Shown: positions 35,336-47,345, counted from the stretch's first letter. The stretch is DNA of 64,000 nucleotides from Ailurus styani (GCA_002007465.1 LNAC01000008.1:6947487-7011486); one strand, 5' to 3'. A program made the numbers and translations. Notes: generated by a model not told the origin, from the sequence alone.

Positions 35336-36767
35336 ACTTTGCTCTTTGTTCTTTACTGCTCCATCCTCCTGGCCTCTCTTCCTGCCTCCGGTCTGGCCCT
35401 GTCTGTCCCCCACAGAGCACATCGTGAGAAGTACACACCTCCTTAGGCACCCGCGTGACCATACGTTGCCTGAGTGAATGCCATATGCCAGGCACTGTCC
35501 TCTCCCTGAGCTCCATAAGATGCCACTGGAGAATGGTAAAAACAATTTCACATACCCTTTCCTCGGTGCTTGGGTCGTGGAGCAGGGAAGACGATCAGGA
35601 GCAGGGATGGTCTCCCGTGATTGGGTGGGCACTTGCTGTCTCTCTGGTTCCCTCCCTCTGCCCGTGGGTGTTCTCTGCAGAGATGGGGGGTGTGTGGCCT
35701 CAACTTGGTCTCTTTTGTACTGAGGATGCCCTCATAGAGAGACGGCTGGGCTTCCAATCCAGGGGGAAGTAACAGCACCCCCCCAACCCTACTACAACCA
35801 TGAGGTTCAATTAATGGCCATATTTGAGTGAAGCCCTGGCTGGCGAAGGCAGATATAGGTCAGAAGGCAGTGGGGTGGGACTGGATAAATCCCTTTAGTG
35901 CCCTGGGCAAGAGGAGACATCGGTCATGCCTCCTCCCTATATGTAATTCCAAATAAAAATCATAATACACAGAATTTACATGCACGTCGAAATTAGAATG
36001 ACTTCTTACTTACTTATCTGGTTGCCATTGTTCTGCAAAGATTTGTTGATCATAAATTTCCCTCCTTGCTTCGGCTTTGTCTCCCCGCTGCGAAGCCAGG
36101 CTCAGGTGGGAGGTCTCTCACTGCCTTCCCAGCATCTTGTCCTCTGATGTCCTAAAGGTCAGGAAGCCCTCATTCTCCTCTAGCTCATCCATTGGGCCCA
36201 CAGAGCCTCTCCAACCACTGAGACCAGTTGTTTTGCAAACCCCACTCTTGTGAAGATCTTGGATGCTTTCCCTCCTGAGAGTAGAAAAGCAGTGCTCAAC
36301 TCCCCCCCGCCGCCCACAGCCAGAGTTCCTTTGCTGCAGATGGCTCAAATCCTTCATAAAAGGCATGACCAAGATGCCATAAGGATGATACAGACCATCA
36401 AAGAGACCACGGGGCAGCCAGCGGTGTCACTCTACTCCTCTGGTGAGTCTGGCCCCCACTTCTTCATTGGTGCCCCCAGCCACAGTGCAGGAGCCCCTTC
36501 TGCTGGCTCCCAAGAGCCCACTAAGTGCATCTCTTCCTGGTTCTACTCGGTGATGTCACGTTGAAAGCGTGGCTCTGGTGGGAGTGATTACACCAGAGCA
36601 ATTAGCAAGCACTGCAACCCAGGGTTCCCTCTCCAGAGCTGGAGGCTAAACATTTTCGGTTTCCCACCATGACAAACTGGAACCATGGCTCCTCTCCCAA
36701 AAACCAGATCCATGGGGGTCTCCCTCTCCTCAAATGCTCCACAGAAAACCTCTTCTATTATTCTACA
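35336..36767. other. unique non-coding sequence
   Basis: No transposon or gene is recognised apart from a MIR/L2-like phrase 'atgccatatgccaggcactg' near 35478. Confidence 0.4.
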
Positions 36768-36962
36768 GGGGCACCTGGGTGGCTCCGTCGGTTAAGTGTC
36801 TGTCTTCAGCTGGGGTCATGGTCCCGGGGTCCTGGGATCAAGCCCTGCATAGGACTCCCTGCTCAGCGGGGAGTCTGCTTCTCCCTCTCCCACTCCCCCT
36901 GGTTGTGTTCCCTCTCTCCCTGTGTCTCTTTCTGTCAAATAAATAAATAAAATCTTTAAAAA
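36768..36962 (+). mobile_element. SINEC (CAN SINE)
   Basis: 'ggggcacctgggtggctccg', 'gctggggtcatggtcccggg', 'ccctgctcagcggggagtct', CT-rich body, AAATAAATAAATAAAATC tail. Confidence 0.95.
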
Positions 36963-36994
36963 TCAATGGATCAATCTACTGAGTCCATAGTCAA

Positions 36995-37080
36995 GCTTCC
37001 AGGGTCCTCTCTAGCTGCATGCCTTTGGGCAAGTCTCTGGGCTTCTCTGGCCTTCTGGTCCCCCATCCAAGAAAACAGGA
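36995..37080 (+). mobile_element. MIR fragment, weak
   Basis: 'gctgcatgcctttgggcaag' and 'tctctgggcttctctggcct' resemble the MIR core. Confidence 0.4.
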
Positions 37081-37689
37081 ACTGCACTATGTATCCCTTT
37101 GGCAGGTGACATCTAACTGGGCTTTAGAATGAGCTGGTACCTTTGTAATAGGTGGACCCATGGACCATGTGGAGCCTTTCTGCAATGGAGGGAAAAGGTC
37201 TTCCTCTTCCTCACCACCCACTTCCCAGGTGGGGCCCTGCCCTATGGATGCAGGCTCTAACTCTGTCAACAGCACCAAGAGTAGGGGCAGTCAGAGTGGT
37301 CTGCCCTGGGAGTTGGTAATAAGGGAGCAACTATCTGTAGAGAAGTGAAAAAGAACACCAAGACTGACTGAACACCAAGACTGGTCTGCTTTTTTAAAAA
37401 GCACCATATGCCCATGATTCTAAGGAACATCAATGATAAAATACTCCTCTTGGCTGGGGGAAACTCTCCCACTGGCCCTCCCCTTTGGCAGACCTCTGCT
37501 GGCGGCCACCCGCTGTGGGTGCTCAACAGCTAAGAGAGGGACCTGGTTACAGCGAGGCTTTGGACACTCACGATCATGGTCCCTCAGGTCTCTCCTTGCC
37601 CCCCACAAACACCTGCTTTCTGGGATTTGGAGAAGATCCATAGCATTTTCCTGCCTTGGGATCTGTGGCGGATTTCCATATTTTGCTAT
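37081..37689. other. unique non-coding sequence
   Basis: A 17-18 bp near-duplicate 'gaacaccaagactg' occurs twice at 37352-37383. No gene is supported. Confidence 0.4.
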
Positions 37690-38145
37690 TCATCCCATCA
37701 AATCACAGAAGCAATTTCTCCTTCCATCTGGGCTGGGCCATGACTTGCTTTGGACAACAGAATGCCGCTGGAGGGATGATATGCAAGTTCCAAGTCCAGG
37801 CCTCAAGAGTTCTGGCAAGCTTCTGCTCTCCCTCCCAGAACCCTGATGCCACCATATGCAGCAGCCCAGGCTAGATAGCGTGGCCATGGTGGCCTATGGG
37901 ACAATGATGTGAGAACCCTGGCTGTGTTGGCCATGTCACCCCAGCCCAGCCAGCCAACACCAGGGATATGAATGAGACCACCCTAGGCCAGCTGCTCCCC
38001 AGATGACCTGACAGCTGACTGAAGACCCTTGAGCAATCCAGGCTGAGATCAGCCATCCCTGGTCCAGATGTGTAGAATCACTCAGCTGATCGGTAGACTC
38101 AGATGTCATAATTAATGTTGGTATTTGAAGCTACTAAGTGGGGGG
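37690..38145 (+). mobile_element. MLT1-like LTR
   Basis: 'gggccatgacttgctttgga', 'caacagaatgccgctggagg', 'catatgcagcagcccaggct', 'ggacaatgatgtgagaaccc', 'gacctgacagctgactgaag' and 'gtatttgaagctactaagtg' run in the order of an MLT1D-like LTR. It is strongly diverged. Confidence 0.55.
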
Positions 38146-38199
38146 GAGGGGGTTTATGCACCAAAAGTGACAGAGACAGTATCTTTGCTCTTGCTGGTC

Positions 38200-38440
38200 C
38201 CTTCCATCACTTTCTCCATGTCTTCATGATGAAATTCTACCTCTCCCTCAAGGCACTTCTTTCATACAAATGTCTCTGGATTTCTTGGGTTGGAATTCAT
38301 CTCTTCTTCCCACAGCTCTTGTTTTCTCAGTTCCTCTGGTCCTTGCCATTTCCTTTGCCTTGGCTGTATCTGTACACAACCCCCCATGAGGAGGAATGCC
38401 GGGCCTTGATCATCACTGTAACCTCTCAACTACCCAGGAT
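38200..38440 (+). mobile_element. L2-like fragment
   Basis: 'cctctccctcaaggcacttc' and the following pyrimidine-rich text resemble an old L2 segment. Weak. Confidence 0.3.
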
Positions 38441-38519
38441 GCAGGAACCTTGAGATTCCCAAACTCAGATGAGTAGAGAGGTCACTTGCAGAGCTGACCA
38501 GTCTTGCAGTTCCCTGCCT

Positions 38520-38640
38520 ACTACCAGAGATTCTGATTCATGAGGTCTGGGATGGGGGCGGCCCAGAAATCTGTATGCTTAACAAACACCCCAGGGGATT
38601 CAGACACAGGTAGTGTGTGGACCACACTTAGACCAATCAT
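38520..38640. mobile_element. hAT-Charlie MITE fragment (MER5/MER3-like)
   Basis: 'accagagattctgattcatg', 'aggtctgggatgggggcggc', 'ccagaaatctgtatgcttaa', 'acaccccaggggattcagac' follow the core and 3' half of MER5-type elements. Confidence 0.6.
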
Positions 38641-38770
38641 GCAGTGTGGAAATGTCCATGAACTAAACACAGGGGGACTTTCAGAGCCTGGGGAGCCAAG
38701 TAGTTTGCCCAAGGTCACAAGGACAGAGAGTGATAAAGCCAGGATGCAGACCCAGTGCCAGAAAAAGTTG
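38641..38770 (-). mobile_element. MIR/L2-like fragment
   Basis: 'gtttgcccaaggtcacaagg' and 'gataaagccaggatgcagac' match the complement of the MIR core. Confidence 0.5.
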
Positions 38771-40469
38771 TGCATACTCTGTACCAATTTTCTGGGAAGA
38801 ACACATCATGTGGGTCACTTGTACAGCTCCAAACTTGGTAGGCTTTCTTCCTGAAAAGAAGATAAATGATTTTAGGACCTTGAAACAGCGATTTCTTGGA
38901 GAATCTGTGCCAGCAGACAGCCCTCCTCCTACTCAATCATACTTCTGCGCTGCCCTGGGACGATGTTGCACTAACTGGCCAGATGTTGCCAGCATCAGCC
39001 CTGATGAAGAATCACCTTCTACCCAAACACTGAGAAAAATGGAGCACTCAAGTTCAGAGTCTGCCTTCCCCCTCTCCAGGTCCCCAGCAAGATAGCCTGA
39101 ATGAAGTCTCATAAGGAGCCAGGTGCAGAAGGAAAGGAAGACCACCCACATGAGAACAAGCAAAGACTATTTTTCGGTAGCAAGGGAGCCAGCCACCACC
39201 GCTTGCCTTTGGAAGACTCACAGGCAGGCAGAGGAGCAGGAAGCTTTCTAGTGAGAAAGAGAAGGATCCAGGGGTGTCCCGATTGGAGGTGTGGACACGG
39301 GGGAGTGGGGAGGGGGGGCATCCTCTGTGATTGGTTAGAGGAGCATATTTGGCCTTTTCCTATGGGTCCTAAACTGGGAGGGGGATACACGTTATGGAAG
39401 CTGGAAGTAACACCCAGCAACTGATCACATCCCAGTCATTTGGTGGTGATTGGTGATTGCTGCAAGAGTTGCGGGTTTGGTTCCTGAAATAGTGGCTGTA
39501 CATTGTGGGTCAGGGTTCTGTTTTTATATATGGTTTGGTCATAGCCATTTGTATATTTAGTTTCACACAGAATTCAGGTCCCAGCATATTTCTCTTATCC
39601 ATACAGCCCTGTGCTTACTTCTCTCAGGACAGTCCAGTGTCACAGTCTCCACGGTGTGTGAAATATGCCTTCCCCTAACCCCCCAGGCTCTCAGCAGCCA
39701 GAGGACACAGCTGAGCAGAGCTCCAGCAAGACCGTTGCCTCTTGGGGACTCCAGAATAGAGCTCTCCTCCCGTTCATGTCCCCATCCATCATCTGAGATG
39801 TCTGTGGAGGAAAATCCACCTTCTGAGTCAGCTAGAACCCACGTCACCCCCCCCCCACACACACCACTCCCATTTCCTACAACACTGATCAGAGACAGTC
39901 AATGACCTTTACGTTTTCACTCTGAGGAGGGTAATTTTGCACAAAGGACCTCTCGACATCAGTAACTGTGAATACAGACTTCAAGGGACATTTCACAGTC
40001 CAGCTTTTTTTCCTGGGCAATTCTCCATACTGTTTATGCAGGGAGGCTGGGACACTTACGAGTTAAGGCTTAAGGGCTCCCTGCTTACTTCCCATGCTCC
40101 GTGCGGACTTTCCCCCAAGTCCTTTCAATTCAATCTCCAGAATCTTTCTCAGCTCCGTCCAGTTTCCAACTCTCTCATCCCCACCGCCCCTACCGCAACC
40201 TCAGCCAGCAGCTTCTCCCTACCAGGCTTTGCTAAAGCTCCCTACAAGGCTCCTGGGTTAATTTATTTTTCTTCCCTGGGTTAATTTAAATAAGCCCAAG
40301 CTACCAACTCTGTTTGAAAAAAAAAATTACAAAGGAGTATATTTTTCTTACAAATAGGTAAGAGGGGATGATCAATGTTCTCCTCAGGGCTTAAGAAAGA
40401 AACCTTGCAAGTACTTATTTTTGGAAAATAAAGATGCCATTTTATTTTTTGTTTTGTTTTTGCTTTCTT
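38771..40469. other. unique non-coding sequence
   Basis: No transposon or gene is recognised. Open frames of up to 121 codons lack domains. A C/CA-rich short tract lies at about 39847-39865. Confidence 0.4.
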
Positions 40470-40560
40470 TATAGTTGACATACAATGATATATTCATTTC
40501 AGATGTACAGGATAGTGTTTTGACAAGTCTATACATTACACAATGCTCACTGTGAGAAGG
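40470..40560 (-). mobile_element. L1 3'-UTR-like fragment, antisense
   Basis: 'tatagttgacatacaatgat', 'atattcatttcagatgtaca' and 'ggatagtgttttgacaagtc' resemble the same old L1 3' segment that is inserted in the MIR near 3.7 kb. Confidence 0.55.
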
Positions 40561-40890
40561 ATGCCATTTTAAATCTTGTTACCAAGGCAAACAGTTAGAA
40601 CCAGAGATATTTTGGAGGTCATGGATCATAGCTATACCTGCAGTGCAATCATCTCCAAAATCTGGGTGTCTTAGAGAAGACCTTGTCAGATACAGTTTTT
40701 ACGAAGACAGTATTAAGATGTAGACTACTATCCATTTTTCTACAGCTGCAAGGAAGGAGGCAACATCTTTTTCTTTTTTTTATTATTGTGATGAGAATTC
40801 TTTCACCAGCAGTTAGAAGGACGTGCAGTTTCCAGATGAAGCACTAGAATTTGATTAGTAAACATTGGAAAAATTTGCCCAAGTAACTCG
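40561..40890. other. unique sequence before the L1 insertion
   Basis: No repeat or gene is recognised. Confidence 0.4.
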
Positions 40891-40911
40891 AAACTTGTGG
40901 GAAAAAATGAA

Positions 40912-43310
40912 AGAGGAGAGATCACAACCAACACTGAAGAAATACAAACAATTATAAGGATATATTATGAGCGACTGTATGCCAACAAATTAGGCAATCT
41001 GGAAGAAATGGATGCATTCCTAGAAACCCTAGAAACACAAAACTACCAAAACTGAAACAGGAAGAAATAAAACAACTGAACAGACCCATAACCAACAACG
41101 AAATTGAAGCAGTAATAATAAATCTTCCAACAAACAAGAGTCCAGGACCAGATGGCTTTCCAGGGGAATTCTACCAAACATTTAAAGAATTAATACCTAT
41201 TCTTCTGAAGCTGTTTCAAAAAATGGAAATGGAAGGGAAACTTCCAAACTCATTCTACTAACCCAGCATTACCTTGATCCCAAAACCAGACAAAGACCCC
41301 ACCAAAAAGGAGAATTACAGACCAATATACCTGATGAAAATGGATGCCAAAAGTCTCACCAAGATATTAGCCAACAGGATCCAACAGTACTTTAAGAGGA
41401 TTATTCACCATGACCAAGTGGGATTTATTCCTAGGCTGCAAGGGTGGTTCAACATCTGCAAATCAATCAGTGTGATACATCACATTAATAGTAAAAAAAA
41501 AAAAGAAGAAGAAGAAACATATAATTCTCTTAATTGATACGGAAAAAGCATTTGACAAAATACAGCACCTTTTCTTTATTAAAACTCTCCTCAGTGTAGG
41601 AATAGAGGGAACATACCTCAATATCATAAAAGCCATATAAGAAAAGCCCAGAGTGAATATCATGCTCAATGGGGAAAACCCAAGAGCTTGGTCAGGAACA
41701 GAACAGGGATGTCCACTCTCACCACTGTTGTTCAGCATAGTATTAGAAATCCTAGTTTCAGCAATCAGACGACAAAAAGAAATAAAAGCCATCTGAATTG
41801 GCAAAGATGTCCAACTCTCACTCTTTGCAGATGACCTGATACTCTATGTGGGACACCCAAAAGATTCCACCCAAATTGCTAGAACTCATAGAGGAATTCA
41901 GCAAAGTGGCAGGATATGAAACCAATGCACAGGAATCTTGCATTTCTGTACACTAACAATGAGAAGAAAGAGAAATGAAGGAGGTGATCCCATTTACAAT
42001 TGCACCAAAACCCATAAGATAAAGGATCTGTATTCTAAAAACTACAGAATACATATGAAAAAAATTGAGGAAGACACAAAGAAATGGAAAAACATTTCAT
42101 GCTCGTGGACTGGAAGAATAAATATTGTTAAAATGTCTATGCTACCTAGAGCTATCTATACATTCAATGCAATCCCCATCAAAATACCATCAACTTTTTT
42201 TCACAGAGCTGGAACAAATAATCCTAAAATTTGTGTGGAACCAGAAAGATCCTGAATAGCCAGAGAGATGTTGAAAAAGAAAATCTAAGCCTGGTGGTTT
42301 CACAATTCCGGACTTAAAACTCTATTACAAAGCTGTAATCATTAAGACAGTATGGTACTGGCACAAAAACAGTTGCATAGATCAGTGGAACAGAACAGAT
42401 AACCCAGAAATGGACCCTCAACTCTCTGGTCAACTAATCTCCACAAAGCAGGAAAGAATATCCAATGGAAAAAAGACAGTCTCTTCAACAAATGGTGTTG
42501 GGAAAATTGGACAGTCACATGCAAAAGAATGAAACTGGACCATTTCCTTACACCACACACAAAAATAGACTCGAAATGGATGGAAGACCTTAATGTGAGA
42601 CAGGAATCCTTCAAAATCCTAGAGGAGAACACAGGCAGCAACCTCTGTGACCTCGGCCACAGAAACTTCTTGCTAGACATGTCTCTAAAGGCAAGGGAAA
42701 CAAAAGCAAAAGTGAACTATTGGGATTTCATCAAGATAAAAAGCTTTTGCACAACAAAAGAAACAGCTGACAAAACCAAAAGACAAATTACAGAATGGGA
42801 AAAGATATCTGCAAATGTCTTATCAGATAAAGAGCTAGTATCCAAACTCTATAAAGAACTTAAACTCAACACCCCCAAAACAAAAAATCTGGTCAAGAAA
42901 TGGGCAGAAAACATAGACATTTCTCTAAAGAAGACATACAAATGGCCAAAAGACAATGAAAAAAAATGCTCAACATCACTTGGAATCAGGGAAATACAAA
43001 TGAAGACCACAGTGAGATATTACCTCACACCAGTGAGAATGGCTATTGGTGTTGGTGAGGATGCAGAGAAAAGGGAACCCTCCTACACTATTGGTGGGAA
43101 TGAAAGTTGGTGCAGCCACTCTGGAAAACAGTATGGAGTTTCCTTTAAAAGTTAAAAATAGAGCTACCTATGACCCAGCAATTGCACTACTAGGTCTTTA
43201 CCCAAAGGATACAAACCTAGAGATCAGAAGGGACACCTGCACCCCAATGTTTACAGAAGCAATGTCCACAATAGCCGAACTATGGAAAGAGTCCAGATGT
43301 CCATAGACAG
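40912..43310 (+). pseudogene. L1 ORF2 (reverse transcriptase) remnant
   Basis: ORF2 in L1 encodes an endonuclease-reverse transcriptase used in target-primed reverse transcription. Here only the region downstream of the endonuclease remains. Recognisable blocks are a [18 protein letters not shown] segment near 41130, [17 protein letters not shown] at about 41277, the HHDQVGFIP segment near 41407, and the RT catalytic core LFADDLILYV at 41821. The C-terminal part follows at 42529-43155. These blocks lie in different frames with many stops, so the gene is dead. The segment after 'agtgagaatggctattggtg' (near 43030) appears to lack a short stretch that is usually present, shifting the frame again. 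Confidence 0.9.
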
Positions 43311-43336
43311 ATGAATGGATAAAGAAGATGTGGTAT

Positions 43337-43376
43337 ATATATATATATACGTGTGTGTGTGTGCACACACATGCAC
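43337..43376. repeat. TA/TG/CA microsatellite in the L1 3' UTR
   Basis: A (TA)n run passes into 'acgtgtgtgtgtgtgc' and then 'acacacatgcacac'. It sits between 'gaagatgtgg' and 'aatggaatattactc', the usual place for such a repeat in carnivore L1 copies. Confidence 0.85.
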
Positions 43377-43821
43377 ACAATGGAATATTACTCACCCATC
43401 AAAAAATAAAATCTTACCATTTTCAATGACATCAGTGGAACTAGAGGTATTATATAAATGAAATAAGTCAATCAGAGAAAGACAATTATCATACGATTTC
43501 ACTCCTATGCAGAATTTAAAAAACAAAACACAAGATGATAGGGGAGGGGAGGGGAAAATAAAATAAGACGAAATCAGAAAGGGAGACAAACCATAAGAGA
43601 CTTGTAACTCTATAAAGCGAACTGAGGGTTGCTGGAGGGGAGGTGGGTTGGGGGGATGGGGTAACTGGGTGATGGCCATTAAGGAGGGCACATGATGTAG
43701 TGAGCACTGTAGGTTATATGCAACTGATGAATCACTGAACTCTACCTCCAAAACTAATAATACACTATATGCTAATGAATTGAATTAAAATAAAATTACA
43801 TTTAAGAAAACTTGTGGGAAA

Positions 43822-44597
43822 CAAATGGCAGAAAGAGAGCACTGACAGTGGGATGTTTGTGCAGGTGCGAAGTGTTGCCTCTGCACCCTGCTTCCCCTCC
43901 TCCCCCTCCAGCTCAGCTCCCTACTCAGCAGTCAGAGGGAACCTGTGAACCCCCACCCCACCCTAGCCTCTGTGTCGCTCCTCTACTTAAATGCATCACT
44001 TGCCTCTGAGCCCACTGCTTGTTGAATTAAGACTCTGTCCTGCGGGCACAATGAGGTACTGCACATCCTTTCCACCCCGTCCCCACCCCTGGTCCAGTTG
44101 ACTTTCCTGTCCCTGTCCCTGGATGTGCCAGCCTCCTGGTTTTCCTTTACCACTTGGAGGAGAAACACTTGTCCATTGGGAACATTTGCTTTAGACTTGT
44201 GATGAGTGAAAAATTAGTTCCTACCATATTTGAGCCTGTATCTCGTTGTCAGGATTGTTCCAACAGCTAGCATGACCTTACCTGACCAGCCAGGGTATTC
44301 AATCAACAGCTCTCAGAGTCTCTTTTCTGGTGTTTAAGAGGAGCCTTACATTATCCACCTTCTGGGGTTGTTAGAAGATGGTGTGAAATTCCCAGCATGG
44401 GGCTAGCTCAATGACAATGGAGCTAAGTCATAAGAAGGAATTGCAGCTGGAGCTGTCAGATTCAGGAGCACATTTCCGGCTAACTGAGAGAGGAAGAGAG
44501 AAACAGAGTTGCCTCTGATAATAAAGATCTCTCAAAAATAATGGCTTGTGATTGCATCAGAGCCAAGTAGAAAAATTGAAAGAAAAAGAAAAATATA
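43822..44597. other. unique sequence
   Basis: 43870-44160 is pyrimidine-rich with L2-like traces ('gaattaagactctgtcctgc'). No gene is supported. Confidence 0.35.
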
Positions 44598-44730
44598 ATG
44601 GTTGAATGTCAGGCTTTGAAGTTGGACAGAACTAAATCTGGGTTCCTGCTTTACCACTTACAAAGCTGTGTTGTCTTTGACCAGTCTTTTAACTTCTTTG
44701 AGTTCCAATTACCTCGTGAAGATACCAACC
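44598..44730 (+). mobile_element. MIR SINE
   Basis: 'ggctttgaagttggacagaa', 'ctaaatctgggttcctgctt', 'taccacttacaaagctgtgt', 'tttaacttctttgagttcca' match the MIR 5' half and core. Confidence 0.75.
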
Positions 44731-45241
44731 AACCAACTAACCCTATGGGGAGGGAATCCAAGGGCATTAATGAGGGCTCTTGCCTGCAGGCAATCGAATC
44801 TGTTATAGCTAAGGAATTTATTAAGGAGACTAGAAAACCTACAGAACTATTATGAGCTGAGGAAGTTGGCTCCAAGCTGAGCTTCCATTAACAACTACCC
44901 AGACCACCCAAAGGTCAGCCAAAAGGGCTGCTCCTTTGCCTGATAAGGAACCCACAGGATCCAGAAACAGCTGATGCAAGAATCGTGCCTGTGCCAGGAA
45001 AACAGACAGATGCCCTGACTCTTTGCTCAAGTGCAGACCGAAGCCTCACACAAGATCATCCCGTACATGGGATCCACGACGCAGCTCTTAGGGGGTCTGG
45101 AAAATGCCTCACTTTCCAGGCTTTGCAGTGTAAGGAGTTACTTTAGAAAGAGGTTGGAAAGGGTGCTGAGTGAGCCAGTATCTCTAAGGAAAACATTTAG
45201 TGTGGAGTCTAGCCCATATAAGCCACTCGATACATTTTAAA
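44731..45241. other. unique non-coding sequence
   Basis: No repeat or gene is recognised. Confidence 0.4.
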
Positions 45242-45450
45242 GAGAGGTAGCAGAGTTTAGTTGTTAGGGGTCTAAATTCTGCAGCCATCCAGTCTGGGTT
45301 CAAATCCCTCCTCCACTGCTATTTCTGTGTCCACCTACTTCCCCTCCCTCTGTTTCTACTGACATGGTTAGGCTAATGACAATAGGTCATATACCTTATA
45401 GGCTTGCTGCGAATGTCAGAAGGTTTAGTAAGTGTTTAGAAGTATCTGGT
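45242..45450 (+). mobile_element. MIR SINE
   Basis: 'gtagcagagtttagttgtta', 'ccagtctgggttcaaatccc' and 'tccactgctatttctgtgtc' match the MIR head and B-box region. The tail is weak. Confidence 0.65.
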
Positions 45451-45983
45451 TCATGGAGGCTCAATTACATGAGCTGCTACCAACCCACACTTTGTCCTGG
45501 TCTTCATGACTCCAAAGAGCAACTGCATTTACTAGAGGCCTCTAGTGGGCCTCTGAACTTTCCAGACTGCAGGCCAACCTTGCCTCTCATTTGAACATCT
45601 CATTCCTTCTCCCCAAATGCTACTGGGTCACTGAAAGCCAGCTCCCCACTCAAGGTTGCAATGTACCAGCCTACCTTCCTTTTTATGCTTTCCCTACTTC
45701 AAATGCAGCAGAAGTATTCTCTCCTTGTGGTTCAGTTTTGATCTACTCTGATTGTTGGAGTATAGCAGTAAAGAAGAAAAGGTCCTTGCTTTTGAGGAGC
45801 CTGCAGTCAATCAGGGACACCTAATAGAGAGAGAGTTAAAACATGGTCCATGCAATGGGGAGTGTGAACAAGGCACAGAAATACACACAAAAAAAGAGCC
45901 TTAGATTAACTAGGGCTTCAGACAAGAACTTCAGCGAGGAGGTGAAGGCCGAGGGGGTGTTACGAATGCTAAATTTGAGGCAG
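45451..45983. other. unique sequence, ancient repeat traces
   Basis: 'gacaagaacttcagcgagga' and 'ggtgaaggccgagggggtgt' at 45920-45960, with matching text after the SINE at 46205-46440, suggest an old interspersed repeat cut by the SINE. The family is not identified. Confidence 0.35.
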
Positions 45984-45996
45984 AAAGCAGAACAGG

Positions 45997-46191
45997 TGGG
46001 GTGCCTGGGTGGCTCAGTCGGTTAAGCATCTGCCTTCGGCTCAGGTCATGATCCCAGGGTCCTGACATCAAGCCCCGCATCGGGTTCCCTATTCAGGGGT
46101 CTGATCCCTCTCCCTCTGCCCCACCTCCCTGCTTGTGTTTCTCTCTCTCTCTCAAATAAATAAATAAAATCTTTTTTAAAATTTTTTTTAA
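45997..46191 (+). mobile_element. SINEC (CAN SINE) with a small internal deletion
   Basis: 'ggggtgcctgggtggctcag', 'tcggttaagcatctgccttc', 'ggctcaggtcatgatcccag', AAATAAATAAATAAAATC tail. The usual 'ctgctcagcggggagtctgc' stretch is replaced by 'tattcaggggtctgatccct', a local deletion. Target-site duplication 'aaagcagaa[c/t]agg' at 45984-45996 and 46192-46204. Confidence 0.95.
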
Positions 46192-46204
46192 AAAGCAGAA
46201 TAGG

Positions 46205-46555
46205 AGGAGAAGTCATACCAGACAGAGAGAGCAGTATGTGCAAAGGCACTGTGGCATGAAGAGCAGCATGGGGTGTCCAGGCGATGACGAGACCTGTGTT
46301 TTGGATGTACAAGGTGTGATGTGAGGAACAGCAGAAAATAGGATTAGCAAGCATTATGAGCAGCCTTGAAAAGCTGTATTAGGGCATTGAGGAGGCAGAG
46401 AAGAGTAAAGGTTTTTAAGTAGCTGAAGTAAAAGGTATAACTTGCATTTTAGAACAATTTCTGTTTCATGGGCAGGTCTTGGTGCAAATGAAAATGTGGG
46501 GGCCCTTGTTCAAAAAGCAGGAGAGAAGTGCTGTTCAAAGTACTAATGTATTAAG
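46205..46555. other. ancient repeat, family not identified
   Basis: 'gcagtatgtgcaaaggcact', 'gtggcatgaagagcagcatg' and 'gagcagccttgaaaagctgt' are typical words of an old, common mammalian interspersed repeat that I cannot name with confidence. Confidence 0.35.
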
Positions 46556-46763
46556 TTTTTGCTTTAAAGATATTTTATTGCATATAAAAGGTAAGTTTTG
46601 TTTTTCTACTCCCCATTTGTATTGATTTCTGTTCTAATCCTTATTTTCTTCCTTTGACTTGCTTTGGATACAGTTTGCTCTCGTTTTGCTAGTTTCCTAA
46701 GATTGAAGTTTAGGCTATTGATTTGCAATTCCTTTTTTTTTTTTTTTTAATGGGCACTTAGAG

Positions 46764-47136
46764 CTGTAAATACCCCTCTAAGGACTGCCTCCGCTTATCG
46801 CATAAGTTCGGGGATGTCATGTTTTTGTTTTCATTCATTTTGAAGAATTTTCTAATTTCCCCTGCCACGTCTTCTTCTTCCCCATTGGTTACTTAGGAAA
46901 CCAAGGTGGAAGTTTAATTTCCCCATATTCGTGAATTTCCCAACTTCCTTTCTGTAACTGATTTCTAATTTGATGGCAGCGTGGCTGGAGAATATACTTT
47001 GTACGGTTTCATCCTTTTAAATTGATTGAGACCTGCTTTATAAATTGGCATGTGGTCTATCCTAGGGCATGTTTCATGTGTGCTTGAGAAAAATGTACAT
47101 TCTGAGTGGAGCGTTCTAGAGAGGTGTTTTAGAGCT
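46764..47136 (+). repeat. inverted repeat, left arm (part of the antisense L1)
   Basis: This 373 bp stretch is present again in reverse complement at 47545-47890. The arms run from 'ctgtaaatacccctctaagg' at the outer end to 'agaggtgttttagagct' at the inner end. The spacer is about 340 bp. Confidence 0.85.
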
Positions 47137-47223
47137 GGTTGTTGACGGCGTGGTTCAAGTCTTTTTTATCCTTGCTGGTCTTCTGCCTAGTTGTTCTATC
47201 CGTTACTGAAAGTGGAGTATCGA

Positions 47224-47345
47224 GGAGCACTGGGCTTGTTCAGTCAGTAGAACACATGACTCTTGACCTTGGGGTCGTGAGTTCAAGTCCCATGTTGGGT
47301 GTGAAAACTACTTAAAAAAATAAAGAAAGAAACTAAAATAAAAAT
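47224..47345 (+). mobile_element. short tRNA-derived SINE nested in the L1
   Basis: 'gagcactgggcttgttcagt', 'cagtagaacacatgactctt', 'ggggtcgtgagttcaagtcc' (B-box-like), 'gtgtgaaaactacttaaaaa'. Target-site duplication 'aaagtggagtat[c/t]ga' at 47209-47223 and 47346-47360. It belongs to the same short class as the copies at 7683 and 27227. Confidence 0.9.

Larger units (their letters stand above)
40905..43807 (+). mobile_element. carnivore-type L1, 5'-truncated, about 2.9 kb
   Basis: A LINE-1 copy holding the 3' two-thirds of ORF2 and the 3' UTR. A 14 bp target-site duplication 'aaacttgtgggaaa' flanks it exactly (40891-40904 and 43808-43821), so both ends are defined. The 3' UTR has a TA/TG microsatellite at about 43336-43375 and the carnivore-like end 'gtgatggccattaaggaggg'. 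The poly-A is reduced to 'aaaataaaattac', so this copy is not young. It lacks the 5' UTR, ORF1 and the endonuclease part of ORF2 and cannot move on its own. Confidence 0.93.

Noticed and set aside
35066..35632. 188-codon reverse-strand open frame
   Set aside because: Overlaps an antisense L1 3' UTR segment for half its length, has no recognisable domain, and its amino-acid mix reflects L1 and GC content.
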